Positions 9,381 to 18,472 of a DNA stretch of 64,000 nt are shown one piece after another (within the stretch, counting starts at the first letter, position 1; every line of letters begins with the position of its first letter). The position numbers and the translations under genes were made by a program. The stretch comes from Pseudoduganella dura (GTDB lineage Bacteria > Pseudomonadota > Gammaproteobacteria > Burkholderiales > Burkholderiaceae_D), in contig NZ_WNWM01000002.1 of NCBI RefSeq assembly GCF_009727155.1, positions 4,898,001-4,962,000 on the forward strand, read 5' to 3'. The notes beneath the pieces are model-generated. The model worked only from the letters and a program-made list of their open reading frames with translations. It was not told where the DNA came from and made no database searches.

Positions 9381-11485
9381 TGCGCGGATCGTTCCTCGCC
9401 GCGTTCCTGGCCGCGTTGCTGGCGTCACCGTCGACCTTCGCGGCGCCGACGCCGGAAGCGGTCAGGGCGCAATGGCGCTCGTCCGATGCGGTGCTGCTGG
9501 ACCGCCATGGCGCACCTGTGCAATCGCTGCGCATCGACCGGCAGGGGCGCCGCGCGCCGTGGGTGGCGCTGGCGGATATCTCGCCCGCGCTGCCGCTGGC
9601 CGTGCTGCAGGCCGAGGACCAGCGCTTCATGGAACATGGCGGCGTCGATTTGCGGGCGATGGGGCAGGCGGCCTGGGACAACCTGTTCCGCGAACGGCCG
9701 CGCGGCGCATCCACCATCACGATGCAGCTGGCCGGGCTGCTCGATCCGGCGCTGAAGGGCGCGCCGGGCGGGCGCACGCTGCGCCAGAAATGGGACCAGG
9801 TGCGGGAAGCCCGCGCGCTCGACGCGGCGTGGAGCAAGGCGCAGATCCTGGAGGCTTACCTGAACCTGGCGGCGTTCCGCGGCGAGCTGCAGGGGGTGGG
9901 CGCGGCGGCGCAGGCCCTGTTCGGCAAGGCGCCTTCCGGCCTGGACGTGGCCGAGTCGGCCATTCTTGCCAGCCTGCTGCGGGCACCGTCCGCATCGCGG
10001 CCGGCAGTGGCGCGGCGTGCCTGCGCGCTGGCCAGGGAGCTGGCGGCGGCCACGCCATGCGCCGGCATCGAACGCGCCGCGCAGGCCGCCTTCTCGCGGC
10101 AGGCGGCGATGGCGCTGCTGCCGCCGGCGCGGGAAGCGGCCGCGCGATTGCTGAAGGGCGCCGGCGATCGCGACGTGAATACACTGCACAGCACGCTGGA
10201 CGGGACCTTGCAGCGGCATGTGCAGGCCGTGCTGCGCCAGCAGTTGATGGCGCTGCGCGAGCGCCACGTGGCCGACGGCGCCGTGCTGGTGCTGGACAAC
10301 GCCAGCGGCGATTTCCTGGCGTGGGTCGGCAACGCGGGCGGCAGCGAAGTCGATGGCGTGACCGCCCTGCGGCAGGCCGGATCGACGCTCAAGCCGTTCG
10401 TGTATGCGCTGGCGCTGGAGCGGCGGCTGCTCACGGCCGCGTCGTTGCTGGACGATGCGCCGCTCGATATCGCCACGCCATCCGGCCTGTACGCGCCGCG
10501 GAACTACGAGCACGACTTCAAGGGGCACGTGACGGCGCGGGCCAGCCTGGCCGGGTCGCTGAACGTGCCCGCGGTGCGCACGCTGATGCTGGCCGGGCTG
10601 GACCGCTTCGCCGAACGCCTGCATGCGCTGGGTTTCGCGAGCCTGACGGAGCAGGCCGATTTCTACGGGCCGTCGCTGGCGCTGGGCTCGGCCGATGTCA
10701 GCCTGCTGGAACTTGCCAATGCCTACCGCGCGCTGGCGAACGGCGGCGTGGCCGGCAGCCCCACGCTGCTGCCGCGGGCGCGGCCGGAACCGGGGCGGCG
10801 CGTGTTCGATGCGGGCGCGGCGTTCATCGTCGGCGATATCCTGGCCGACCGCGCCGCGCGGGCGGCCACCTTCGGCCTGAAGAACGAACTGGCCGCGCCG
10901 TACTGGGCCGCCGTCAAGACGGGCACCAGCAAGGACATGCGCGACAACTGGTGCATCGGGTTCACCGGGCGCCACACGGTCGGCGTGTGGGTCGGCAATT
11001 TCGATGGCAGCGCGATGTGGGACGTGTCCGGCGTGACCGGCGCCGCTCCCGTGTGGCGCGAGGTGATGGATTACCTGAACCGCCACGGGCCGGGCCGTGC
11101 GCCGGCCGCGCCCGCAGGTGTAGTACGGCGCACGGTGACGTGGGAGCCGGCGCTCGAATCACCGCGCCCCGAATGGTTCCTGAAGGGTACGGAGACCACG
11201 CGCGTCGCGCTGCTGCCGGAAGGACGGCGCACGCCGAAGATCGTGTATCCCGTCGGCGACACGGTCCTTGCTGTCGACCCGGATATACCGGCAGGCCGGC
11301 AACGCGTGTTTTTCCTCGCCCACGGCCCGCAGGGCTTGCGCTGGCAGCTCGACGGCGAGCCGCTCGGCACCGCCGGTGCCCATGCCGGCTGGCAACCCGT
11401 GCCGGGGAAGCACGAACTGGTGCTGCTGGACGGCGCGGGCGGCGAACTGGACCGCGTGACCTTTACCGTGCGCGGCGGCGGGTGA
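9380..11485 (+). CDS. pbpC: Penicillin-binding protein 1C
   Basis: This is a bifunctional class A-type peptidoglycan synthase of 701 residues. A signal/anchor segment spans about residues 3-21. The GT51 glycosyltransferase domain (about 45-220) shows AEDQRFMEHGGVD with the catalytic Glu, GASTITMQLAG, RQKWDQVREARAL and ILEAYLNL. The transpeptidase domain has Ser335 and Lys338 in GSTLKPF (SxxK), SLN at 393-395 and KTG at 513-515. The last 100 residues fit the PBP1C-specific C-terminal beta domain. The start ATG at 9380 overlaps the stop of the alpha-2-macroglobulin gene, so the two are expected to be made together. The 3' end overlaps the convergent PEP-CTERM gene by 23 bp. Confidence 0.93.
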   Translation: MRGSFLAAFLAALLASPSTFAAPTPEAVRAQWRSSDAVLLDRHGAPVQSLRIDRQGRRAPWVALADISPALPLAVLQAEDQRFMEHGGVDLRAMGQAAWDNLFRERPRGASTITMQLAGLLDPALKGAPGGRTLRQKWDQVREARALDAAWSKAQILEAYLNLAAFRGELQGVGAAAQALFGKAPSGLDVAESAILASLLRAPSASRPAVARRACALARELAAATPCAGIERAAQAAFSRQAAMALLPPAREAAARLLKGAGDRDVNTLHSTLDGTLQRHVQAVLRQQLMALRERHVADGAVLVLDNASGDFLAWVGNAGGSEVDGVTALRQAGSTLKPFVYALALERRLLTAASLLDDAPLDIATPSGLYAPRNYEHDFKGHVTARASLAGSLNVPAVRTLMLAGLDRFAERLHALGFASLTEQADFYGPSLALGSADVSLLELANAYRALANGGVAGSPTLLPRARPEPGRRVFDAGAAFIVGDILADRAARAATFGLKNELAAPYWAAVKTGTSKDMRDNWCIGFTGRHTVGVWVGNFDGSAMWDVSGVTGAAPVWREVMDYLNRHGPGRAPAAPAGVVRRTVTWEPALESPRPEWFLKGTETTRVALLPEGRRTPKIVYPVGDTVLAVDPDIPAGRQRVFFLAHGPQGLRWQLDGEPLGTAGAHAGWQPVPGKHELVLLDGAGGELDRVTFTVRGGG

Positions 11486-12245
11486 CGGCGCGCAACCCCA
11501 GCAGCAACAGGCCGGCACCGAGCAGCGCGCCGGCGGACGGTTCCGGGACCGGCATGATCCGCGTCACATTCGACTGCGCCTGGAAATAGACCGACATCGC
11601 GCGGTCTTCGGCACTGCCGTTGGCGAATGCCAGCATGAAATCCTCGTCGATGACCATCCGGTCCGGCCAGTCGGCAAAGGACAGGCTCTGGCGGATGAAC
11701 TGGGTGAATGTATAGCCGTGCTCGTCGACGATGCCGACATGGGCCATGCTGGTGGCCTCGTAGTATTCGTCCGGTGTACCGTCCCGCGCCGCCAGCGCCG
11801 ACAAATGGCCGCCGATCGTCAGCACCGTGTGGGGGCGCAGGATGAAATGCACGGCCTGGTTGGCGGTGGCGCCGGCCGTGCCGTAGCTGCCGAGGCTGGC
11901 ATCGCCCGCCGCGGCCGACGCGACATCGGCCAGGGCGCCGCTGGTGCGCGCCGCCACCGTCGCACCCCCGAAGTCCAGCTGCACCGTGCCCGGCATCGAC
12001 GGATCGGGATAGCCGGCCGCGTAATAGTCCGTGGTGCCCGCGTACAGGTAGGCGAACAGGGAGGGCTCGACCGACCGGATGTCGTAGCCGGCCGCCGCGC
12101 CATCCCGCGGCGTCAGGTCGAGCACGCCGAAGCGGACATCGGTGATGGCCGCGGCAGCCGTGCCGCCGGCCGTTGCATCAAACGAGCCCAGCAAAAGAAA
12201 CAGCGATGTCATCGCGGCAAAGAACGGGCGTGAATTTACAGCCAT
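11463..12245 (-). CDS. PEP-CTERM sorting-domain exported protein of unknown function
   Basis: This is a 260-residue exported protein. It has an N-terminal signal peptide (about residues 1-27, hydrophobic core FFAAMTSLFLLLG) and a C-terminal PEP-CTERM tripartite signal: VPEPSAGALLGAG, a hydrophobic helix, and a terminal RRRAR cluster. In PEP-CTERM systems exosortase EpsH/XrtA processes this signal, usually in strains that make exopolysaccharide. The body (about residues 30-230) is rich in Ala, Gly, Tyr and Asp and matches no named family that I recognise. The start is supported by GGAGG five bases before the ATG on the minus strand. No exosortase gene is in the window. The gene is convergent with pbpC and overlaps its last 23 bases. 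Confidence 0.82.
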   Translation of the reverse strand: MAVNSRPFFAAMTSLFLLLGSFDATAGGTAAAAITDVRFGVLDLTPRDGAAAGYDIRSVEPSLFAYLYAGTTDYYAAGYPDPSMPGTVQLDFGGATVAARTSGALADVASAAAGDASLGSYGTAGATANQAVHFILRPHTVLTIGGHLSALAARDGTPDEYYEATSMAHVGIVDEHGYTFTQFIRQSLSFADWPDRMVIDEDFMLAFANGSAEDRAMSVYFQAQSNVTRIMPVPEPSAGALLGAGLLLLGLRAVTRRRAR

Positions 12246-12419
12246 GAAGCCTCCATGCGGTAGGGGAAGATTAAGGAAGGCTCAAGCGCGCGTTCGAGTG
12301 CCCGCATCATACGAACTGATCAGCTCGCTTCCGTTGACTTCGCCCACGATTCACGGCGGAACTTTTCGACCTCCGCGTGCGCGTAGCAGGATCGCCACGA
12401 ATCTGTTGCCAAACCACCC

Positions 12420-12478
12420 GGGGACAGTCCCCGATTTTTTACAACACATGTTGTTGCTAAAATTCGGGGACTGTCACC
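12420..12478. repeat. REP-like inverted repeat, GGGGACAGTCCCC type
   Basis: Two 13-bp near-palindromes, GGGGACAGTCCCC (12420-12432) and GGGGACTGTCACC (12466-12478, one mismatch), face each other across a 33-bp T/A-rich spacer that itself contains the palindrome CAACACATGTTGTTG. It shares its layout with the elements at 23369-23419 and around the IS at 31.2-32.6 kb. The rest of the 305-bp gap between the PEP-CTERM gene and the Bax-inhibitor gene (12246-12419) shows nothing recognisable beyond the ribosome binding site of the former. Confidence 0.75.
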
Positions 12479-12506
12479 GTTGTGAAAATGTTACGGGCAT
12501 GGACGT

Positions 12507-12532
12507 AAAAAAGCCGGCGCGGGGCCGGCTTT
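12507..12532 (-). terminator. Rho-independent terminator of the Bax-inhibitor-1 gene
   Basis: On the minus strand AAAGCCGGC, a short loop and GCCGGCTTT are followed by a run of six T residues. It lies 18 bp beyond the stop codon. Confidence 0.85.
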
Positions 12533-12550
12533 CGAGGGAGCGCGAAAGGG

Positions 12551-13234
12551 TTAGTCGCGGTCGCCGCTGGTGAAGCCCAGGATCGACAGCAGGCTGGTGA
12601 AGATGTTGTACACGTCCAGGTACAACGCCAGCGTCGCGCTGATGTAGTTGGTTTCGCCGCCGTTGACGATGCGTTGCACGTCATACAGGATGAAGGCGGA
12701 GAAGATGCCGATGGCCAGCACCGAGATCGTCAGCGACAGGGCAGGGATGGCGAAGAAGATGTTCGCCAGCGATGCCAGGATGATCAGCACCAGGCCGATC
12801 ATCGCGAACTTGGCCACGCCGGAGAAATCGCGCTTCGACACGGTGGCGATGCTGGCCAGCACGGCGAAGATTGCCGCGGTACCGCTCGCCGCGAGCATGA
12901 TCAGCGTGCCGCCGTTGGCGAACGTCATCGTGCGCATCAGCAGCGGCGTCAGCATCAGGCCCATGAAGAACGTGAAGCCGAGCAGCAGGGCGACGCCCAT
13001 GCCGCTGTGCTTGTTCTTCTCGATCGCCCACATGAACCCGAACGCAATGCCCAGGAACAGCAGCGCGCCGAGGAAGCCGCCCGGCATCGGAATGCCGAAC
13101 GTCATGCCGGCGGCCGCGCCGAGCACGGTCGGGATCATCGATAGTGACAGCAGCCAGTAAGTGTTGCGCAGCACGCTGTTGCGGGTGACCTCTCGTCGAC
13201 CCGCGTGGTCATACATCTTTTCCAAATTTGCCAT
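12551..13234 (-). CDS. Bax inhibitor-1 / YccA family integral membrane protein
   Basis: This is an inner-membrane protein of 227 residues with seven predicted hydrophobic segments and short polar ends, typical of the UPF0005/BI-1 family. In E. coli the relative YccA binds and modulates the FtsH protease; whether this one does is inference, but the FtsH modulators hflK and hflC are in the same window. Conserved C-terminal family features seen are ISVLAIGIFSAFILYDVQRIV and the Asp in ALYLDVYNIF. The start has a good ribosome binding site (AGGAGT, eight bases upstream on the minus strand), and a terminator follows the stop. Confidence 0.9.
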   Translation of the reverse strand: MANLEKMYDHAGRREVTRNSVLRNTYWLLSLSMIPTVLGAAAGMTFGIPMPGGFLGALLFLGIAFGFMWAIEKNKHSGMGVALLLGFTFFMGLMLTPLLMRTMTFANGGTLIMLAASGTAAIFAVLASIATVSKRDFSGVAKFAMIGLVLIILASLANIFFAIPALSLTISVLAIGIFSAFILYDVQRIVNGGETNYISATLALYLDVYNIFTSLLSILGFTSGDRD

Positions 13235-13569
13235 TGTTGTACTCCTGGTTGTCGGTACGGTGTACCCTTGCCAAAGCTTAGCACTCGTGGTGCCGAAAAG
13301 GGCTTAAGCCCGCCGGGATGGTCTGTTGTCTTGCTATGTGCTCTTGAAATCCGTCAAAAACCGCCCACTTGCCTGCGAACGGCTGGGCTTCCCAGCCAAT
13401 ACCGCTCGCCCTGATGCGATTTTCGGGGTTTCGCCGCGGCTATCTGCCGCTTGTAACGCCATCTTCCGCCCCAACACGCATAGTATATGGGGTGTTCTAT
13501 GCTAAAATCAAAGGTTGATCGAGAAATCAATTCTGTTTTAACCCTTTCTTTTTACTGGAGTTTTTCATA
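13235..13569. other. Divergent intergenic region between the Bax-inhibitor gene and ndk
   Basis: 335 bp without a gene. It contains the minus-strand ribosome binding site of the Bax-inhibitor gene, a 12-bp palindrome GGGCTTAAGCCC (13300-13311), the likely ndk promoter near 13500 and the ndk ribosome binding site (GGAG, 13557-13560). I see no RNA gene here. Confidence 0.6.
13500..13508 (+). promoter_or_regulatory. Candidate extended -10 promoter of ndk
   Basis: TGCTAAAAT fits an extended -10 element (TG, one base, TAAAAT). No good -35 is seen 17 bp upstream. It lies 61 bp before the ndk start. Inference from sequence pattern only. Confidence 0.4.
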
Positions 13570-13995
13570 ATGGCAATCGAACGCACCCTGTCCATCATCA
13601 AACCGGACGCAGTCGCGAAGAACGTCATCGGCCAGATCTATAGCCGTTTCGAAGGTGCAGGCCTGAAAATCGTGGCTGCCCGCATGACCCAACTGTCGCG
13701 CGCCGAAGCCGAAGGCTTCTACGCCGTGCACGCTGCCCGTCCGTTCTTCAAGGACCTGGTCGATTTCATGGTTTCCGGCCCGGTGATGATCACCGTCCTG
13801 GAAGGCGAAAACGCCATTGCCGCGCACCGCGACCTGATGGGCGCAACCGATCCGAAGAAAGCTGAAAAAGGCACGATCCGCGCCGATTTCGCCGATTCCA
13901 TCGATGCCAACGCCGTTCACGGTTCGGATGCTGCCGAAACCGCCGCCACGGAAATCGCATACTACTTCCCGGCACTGAACGTGTACTCCCGTTAA
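13570..13995 (+). CDS. ndk: Nucleoside diphosphate kinase
   Basis: This enzyme transfers the gamma phosphate from ATP to nucleoside diphosphates through a phosphohistidine, balancing NTP and dNTP pools in the cytoplasm. The 141-residue length is standard. Visible are the N-terminal [15 protein letters not shown], the [11 protein letters not shown] segment, and the active-site His117 in NAVHGSDA with the following [15 protein letters not shown]. The ribosome binding site GGAG is nine bases upstream of the ATG. A hairpin follows before rlmN, which is the gene that follows ndk in many Burkholderiales. Confidence 0.97.
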   Translation: MAIERTLSIIKPDAVAKNVIGQIYSRFEGAGLKIVAARMTQLSRAEAEGFYAVHAARPFFKDLVDFMVSGPVMITVLEGENAIAAHRDLMGATDPKKAEKGTIRADFADSIDANAVHGSDAAETAATEIAYYFPALNVYSR

Positions 13996-14052
13996 TCGAA
14001 CAGATTGACGGTGCTTTCGCACTAAAGTAGCAACCAGAGCTGTACCGCCTGG

Positions 14053-14083
14053 CGCCCCGGCATGTCCGGGGCGAAGGCGTTTT
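14053..14083 (+). terminator. Possible terminator or attenuator between ndk and rlmN
   Basis: CGCCCCGG (14053-14060), loop CATGT, CCGGGGCG (14066-14073), followed by AAGGCGTTTT. The stem is strong but the T-run is short and set back, so read-through into rlmN is likely. Confidence 0.4.
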
Positions 14084-14118
14084 GAAACAAGCGTTTTGAT
14101 ACAAGATTAGGCAAGCTT

Positions 14119-15291
14119 ATGGAAACGACCCTCACCAACCTGCTGGACCTCGATCCCGCGCAACTGATCGACTACTGCGCGCAGTTGGGTGAGAAGCCGT
14201 TCCGCGCCAAGCAGCTGCAACGCTGGATCCACCAGTTCGGCGCGTCGGACTTCGACAGCATGACCGATCTCGCCAAGTCGCTGCGCGAGAAGCTGAAGAC
14301 GCGCGCCCATGTCACGGCGCCGGCGGTGATCAGCGACCATACCTCGACGGACGGCACCCGCAAGTGGCTGGTGGACGTGGGCAACGGCAATGCCGTGGAA
14401 ACCGTGTTCATTCCGGAAGAAAACCGTGGCACGCTGTGCATTTCCACCCAGGCCGGCTGCGCCGTCAACTGCCGCTTCTGCTCGACGGGCAAGCAGGGCT
14501 TCAACCGCAACCTCACGGTGGCCGAGATCATCGGCCAGTTGTGGATGGCCGAATTCGAGCTGCGCCGCACGAAAGGCATCGAGCCGGGCCCGAAAGGCGA
14601 GCGCCAGATCACCAACGTGGTGATGATGGGCATGGGCGAGCCGCTGCTGAACTACGAGCCGACCGCCACCGCGCTGAAACTGATGCTGGACGATAACGCC
14701 TACGGCCTGTCGCGCCGCCGCGTCACGCTGTCCACGTCCGGCGTCGTGCCGATGATCGACAAGCTGGCGCAGGATGTGCCGGTAGCGCTCGCGGTCTCGC
14801 TGCACGCGTCCAACGACGAGCTGCGCAACGGCCTCGTGCCGCTGAACAAGAAATACCCGCTGGCCGAGCTGCTGGCTTCGTGCAAGCGCTACCTGGAATT
14901 CGCCCCGCGCGACTTCATCACGTTCGAATACTGCATGCTGGACGGTTTCAACGATACCGACGAACATGCCCGCGAACTGATCGCGCTGGTGAATCACCCG
15001 CAATACGGCATCAACTGCAAGTTCAACCTGATTCCGTTCAACCCCTTCCCGGAATCGGGCCTGACGCGCTCGAAAAATCCCCGCATCAAGGCGTTTGCCG
15101 AGATCCTGATGAATGCCGGCATCGTGACCACGATCCGCAAGACCCGGGGCGACGACATCGACGCCGCGTGCGGCCAGCTCGCCGGCGAAGTCAAGGACCG
15201 CACCCGCGTGGCCGAGCGCATGGAAAAGATGGCGGAATACAAGACCAAGTTCGGTGCCGACTTCGGCAAGATCGTGGAGATCCGTTCCTGA
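14119..15291 (+). CDS. rlmN: Dual-specificity RNA methyltransferase RlmN
   Basis: This radical-SAM enzyme makes 2-methyladenosine at A2503 of 23S rRNA and at position 37 of some tRNAs. It has 390 residues. The 4Fe-4S cluster motif CxxxCxxC is Cys114, Cys118 and Cys121 (CAVNCRFC), preceded by [16 protein letters not shown] and STSGVVPMI are family signatures. The accessory methyl-carrier Cys expected near the C-terminus is seen in DIDAACGQL. The stop codon overlaps the pilW start by one base, so rlmN and pilW are probably co-translated; the order ndk-rlmN-pilW-rodZ-ispG-hisS is common in Betaproteobacteria. Confidence 0.96.
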   Translation: METTLTNLLDLDPAQLIDYCAQLGEKPFRAKQLQRWIHQFGASDFDSMTDLAKSLREKLKTRAHVTAPAVISDHTSTDGTRKWLVDVGNGNAVETVFIPEENRGTLCISTQAGCAVNCRFCSTGKQGFNRNLTVAEIIGQLWMAEFELRRTKGIEPGPKGERQITNVVMMGMGEPLLNYEPTATALKLMLDDNAYGLSRRRVTLSTSGVVPMIDKLAQDVPVALAVSLHASNDELRNGLVPLNKKYPLAELLASCKRYLEFAPRDFITFEYCMLDGFNDTDEHARELIALVNHPQYGINCKFNLIPFNPFPESGLTRSKNPRIKAFAEILMNAGIVTTIRKTRGDDIDAACGQLAGEVKDRTRVAERMEKMAEYKTKFGADFGKIVEIRS

Positions 15292-16151
15292 TGCAGCCGA
15301 GCGCCCAGTGCCGCACGCGCCTGGCAGCCCTCGGCATGGCCGGGCTGCTGGTCGCGCAGTTGTCCGCCTGTACCGGCGGTCCGGCGGGCACGGCGGGCGC
15401 GAATGGCATGGGCGGCATGGGCGCCACGAGCGGCAAGGCCGAGCTGCCCACGCTGTCCGATGCCACGGCCGCGCAAAAGCGCGCCCAGATCCGCATGCAG
15501 CTGGCGGTCGGTTACTTCGAGCAGGGCCAGTTGCCGATCGCGCTCGACGAGATCAAGAAAGCGCTTGCCGCCGACCCCGACTACGCGGAAGCCTACGGCG
15601 TGCGCGCGCTGATCTACATGCGCATGGGCGAGAACGCGCTGGCCGATGATAATTTCAAGCGCGCATTGCAACTGGCGCCGAACAATCCGGACATCGCGAA
15701 CAACTATGGTTCGTTCCTGTGCCAGAACGACCGCGTGGCCGAATCGTTCCGCTGGTTCGACGCGGCGCTGGCCAGCCGCCAGTATTCGTCGCCGGTGAAG
15801 GCCATGAACAATGCCGGCAGTTGCGCGCTGAAGAGCAGGAATTACGAACGGGCCGAGCAATATTTGCTGCAGGCACTGCAGCTGGCACCGGATCAGCCGT
15901 CGACCAGCGCCAACCTGGCGCGGGTCTATTACGAGCGTCGCGACTACGTGCGCGCGAACTTCTTCATTACCCGCCTGGGCAAGGTGGCCAGGGCCGACAG
16001 CCTGCCGGCAGATGTGCTGTGGCTGGCGATCAGGGTGCAGCACCGGCTCGGCGACAAGGGGGCGGAAGAAGCTTGGGCAACGCAGTTACGCCGCCACCAT
16101 ACCGCCTCGCCCGAGTATGCTGCGTATCAGCGTGGGGCGTTTGATGAGTGA
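15291..16151 (+). CDS. pilW: Type IV pilus biogenesis TPR lipoprotein PilW/PilF
   Basis: This outer-membrane lipoprotein (286 residues) acts as pilotin for the PilQ secretin. A signal peptide with lipobox LSAC (Cys27) is followed by a Gly/Ala-rich linker and about five tetratricopeptide repeats (residues 60-250), for example QLAVGYFEQGQLPIALDEI and NNPDIANNYGSFLC. The start at 15291 overlaps the rlmN stop by one base and gives a proper signal peptide. It is the usual neighbour of rlmN and rodZ. No other pilus genes are in the window. Confidence 0.9.
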   Translation: MQPSAQCRTRLAALGMAGLLVAQLSACTGGPAGTAGANGMGGMGATSGKAELPTLSDATAAQKRAQIRMQLAVGYFEQGQLPIALDEIKKALAADPDYAEAYGVRALIYMRMGENALADDNFKRALQLAPNNPDIANNYGSFLCQNDRVAESFRWFDAALASRQYSSPVKAMNNAGSCALKSRNYERAEQYLLQALQLAPDQPSTSANLARVYYERRDYVRANFFITRLGKVARADSLPADVLWLAIRVQHRLGDKGAEEAWATQLRRHHTASPEYAAYQRGAFDE

Positions 16152-16164
16152 GACAGGGGTAATA

Positions 16165-17172
16165 ATGGATTCAGAAGGGCAGAAACAGCCGCAGAGTCAG
16201 CCGCAAGAGCGACGCCTTGGTGCCGCGCCCGGCGCAACGCTGGCCGCGCAGCGCGAGGCCATGGGCCTTTCGGTCGAGCAGATCGCGGACCAGCTGAAGC
16301 TGGCGCCGCGCCAGGTGGTGGCGCTCGAGCAGGGCGACTTCGCGTCGCTGCCGAACATGGCCGTCACGCGCGGGTTCATCCGCGCCTACGCCAAGGTGGT
16401 GCGGCTCGATCCGGCGCCGCTGGTGGCGCAGATCGAAGTGACGCCATCGGTCACTCCCAGCGAGCACACGCCGATCAGGCGCGAAAAGATCACCACCACG
16501 TTCTCGCAATCGCGCTTTCCCACGCTGGCTTCGCGCCAGTCGAAGACGAAGGTCTGGATCGTCGGCGGCCTGGTGGCGCTGGCCGTCATCGCCGGCGCCG
16601 GCGCCTGGCAGGCCGGCCTGATCTCGCCGTCCGCGCTGCGCAAGCCGGTGGCCGGCCCGGCCGGCACGGCGGCGGTCAACCCGGCCACGCCGGCTGCCCC
16701 GTCCGCCGCAGCCACGCCGGGCACCGCCGCGACCACGGCAGGCACGCCGCTGCTGTCGCCGAATGTGCCGCTGGTGTCCACGCCCGGCCAGGCACCGGTA
16801 TCGCCGGAAAACACCGCGCCGCTGGTGACGACGCCGGCGCCATCCGCCACGGCCACGCCGGCTGCGACGCCTGCCGTGCCGGCGCCCGCGGGTACGGCGG
16901 CAACGCCAGTGCCGGCCGCCGCCGCGGCCCAGGGCGCGAACACGCTGACGCTGGCCTTTACGTCCGATTCGTGGGTCGAGATCCGCCGCCCCGGCGCCGC
17001 ACCGCTGATTTCCCGCCTGGTCAAGGCGGGCAGCACCGAGACTTTTGAAATCGACCGCCAGTCGACGCTGATCGTCGGCAAGCCCGAGGGCGTGCAGGCC
17101 ACGTTGCGCGGCCAGCCGCTGGCACTGCCGAGAGTGGCGAACGGCACCATTTCCCGCGTCCAGATCAAGTAA
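16165..17172 (+). CDS. rodZ: RodZ-like cytoskeletal protein (HTH, one TM helix, DUF4115)
   Basis: This bitopic membrane protein links MreB to the elongation complex and supports rod shape. Of 335 residues, about 25-95 form a helix-turn-helix domain ([20 protein letters not shown] and [15 protein letters not shown]), a single transmembrane helix follows near residue 130 ([17 protein letters not shown]), then a long periplasmic Pro/Ala/Thr-rich linker and a C-terminal DUF4115 beta domain (about 255-335, including [11 protein letters not shown]). I chose the ATG at 16165 because GGGG lies six bases upstream; an in-frame ATG at 16144 is the alternative and would overlap pilW. The stop overlaps ispG by one base (TAATG). 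Confidence 0.88.
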   Translation: MDSEGQKQPQSQPQERRLGAAPGATLAAQREAMGLSVEQIADQLKLAPRQVVALEQGDFASLPNMAVTRGFIRAYAKVVRLDPAPLVAQIEVTPSVTPSEHTPIRREKITTTFSQSRFPTLASRQSKTKVWIVGGLVALAVIAGAGAWQAGLISPSALRKPVAGPAGTAAVNPATPAAPSAAATPGTAATTAGTPLLSPNVPLVSTPGQAPVSPENTAPLVTTPAPSATATPAATPAVPAPAGTAATPVPAAAAAQGANTLTLAFTSDSWVEIRRPGAAPLISRLVKAGSTETFEIDRQSTLIVGKPEGVQATLRGQPLALPRVANGTISRVQIK

Positions 17173-18446
17173 TGAGCATGACCGAATACAATACCGCGAT
17201 TCCTTCCGGCCCCGCCGCCCGCCGCCCCAGCAAGGGCGTGCTGGTCGCGCATGGCGACCGCAAGGTATGGGTCGGCGGCGACCACCCCGTCGTCGTGCAG
17301 TCGATGACCAATACCGATACCGCCGATGCCGTCGGCACCGCGATCCAGATCAAGGAGCTGGCGCGCGCCGGTTCCGAGCTGGTGCGTCTGACGGTGGACC
17401 GGCCCGAGGCGGCGCAGGCCGTGCCGTACATCCGCGACCAGCTCGACAAGATGGGCGTGGATGTGCCGCTGGTGGGCGATTTCCACTACAACGGCCACAC
17501 GCTGCTGACCGAATACCCGGATTGCGCGGCCGCGCTGTCGAAATACCGCATCAATCCCGGCAACGTGGGCAAGGGCGCCAAGCGCGACACCCAGTTCGCC
17601 CAGATGATCGAAGTGGCGATCCGCCACCAGAAACCGGTGCGCATCGGCGTCAACTGGGGCTCGCTGGACCAGGCGCTGCTGGCACGCATCATGGACGAGA
17701 ACGCCGTGCGCGCCAATCCGTGGAGCGCCCAGGCGGTGATGTACGAGGCGCTGATCACGTCGGCCATCGAGAACGCCCAGCGCGCCGAGGAAATCGGCCT
17801 GGGCCGCGACAAGATCGTATTGTCGTGCAAGGTCTCCGGCGTGCAGGACCTGATCGCCGTCTACCGCGAGCTGGGCAAGCGCTGCGACTACGCGCTGCAC
17901 CTGGGCCTGACGGAAGCGGGCATGGGCAGCAAGGGCATCGTGGCGTCGACCGCCGCGCTGTCGGTGCTGCTGCAGGAAGGCATCGGCGACACGATCCGCA
18001 TCTCGCTGACGCCGGAGCCGGGCGGCGACCGCACCAGGGAAGTCATCGTCGGTCAGGAAATCCTGCAGACGATGGGCCTGCGCAAGTTCATGCCGATGGT
18101 GATCGCGTGCCCGGGGTGCGGACGCACCACGTCGACCACGTTCCAGGAACTGGCGGACGATATCCAGACCTTCCTGCGCGAGCAGATGCCGGAATGGAAG
18201 AAGAGCCACCCGGGCGTGGAAGGGATGAACGTGGCCGTGATGGGCTGCATCGTCAACGGTCCCGGCGAATCGAAGCATGCCAACATCGGCATCAGCCTGC
18301 CGGGCACCGGCGAATCGCCGGCCGCGCCGGTGTTCGTCGACGGCCAGAAGTTCGCCACGCTGCGCGGCGACACGATCGTGCAGGAATTCCAGCAGATCGT
18401 GCTGGATTACGTGAAGAAGAATTACTCGACATCCGCCGTCGTCTGA
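17172..18446 (+). CDS. ispG: 4-hydroxy-3-methylbut-2-en-1-yl diphosphate synthase (IspG/GcpE)
   Basis: This 4Fe-4S enzyme carries out the penultimate step of the MEP isoprenoid pathway, turning MEcPP into HMBPP with electrons from flavodoxin or ferredoxin. The 424 residues fit the longer betaproteobacterial form. Cluster ligands are Cys313 and Cys316 (CPGCGRT) and the Cys of GCIVNGPGE at 359; the N-terminal TIM barrel shows [13 protein letters not shown] and [12 protein letters not shown]. The start ATG is inside the rodZ stop (TAATG). hisS follows 26 bp downstream. Confidence 0.96.
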   Translation: MSMTEYNTAIPSGPAARRPSKGVLVAHGDRKVWVGGDHPVVVQSMTNTDTADAVGTAIQIKELARAGSELVRLTVDRPEAAQAVPYIRDQLDKMGVDVPLVGDFHYNGHTLLTEYPDCAAALSKYRINPGNVGKGAKRDTQFAQMIEVAIRHQKPVRIGVNWGSLDQALLARIMDENAVRANPWSAQAVMYEALITSAIENAQRAEEIGLGRDKIVLSCKVSGVQDLIAVYRELGKRCDYALHLGLTEAGMGSKGIVASTAALSVLLQEGIGDTIRISLTPEPGGDRTREVIVGQEILQTMGLRKFMPMVIACPGCGRTTSTTFQELADDIQTFLREQMPEWKKSHPGVEGMNVAVMGCIVNGPGESKHANIGISLPGTGESPAAPVFVDGQKFATLRGDTIVQEFQQIVLDYVKKNYSTSAVV

Positions 18447-18472
18447 CGGCTGCAATCAAAAGAAATCAAGTC

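Noticed and set aside
5238..9428. A 1396-codon open frame on the minus strand opposite the alpha-2-macroglobulin gene
   Set aside because: It mirrors codon bias of a GC-rich gene; its translation is a low-complexity His/Arg/Gln-rich product with no start signals or family resemblance.
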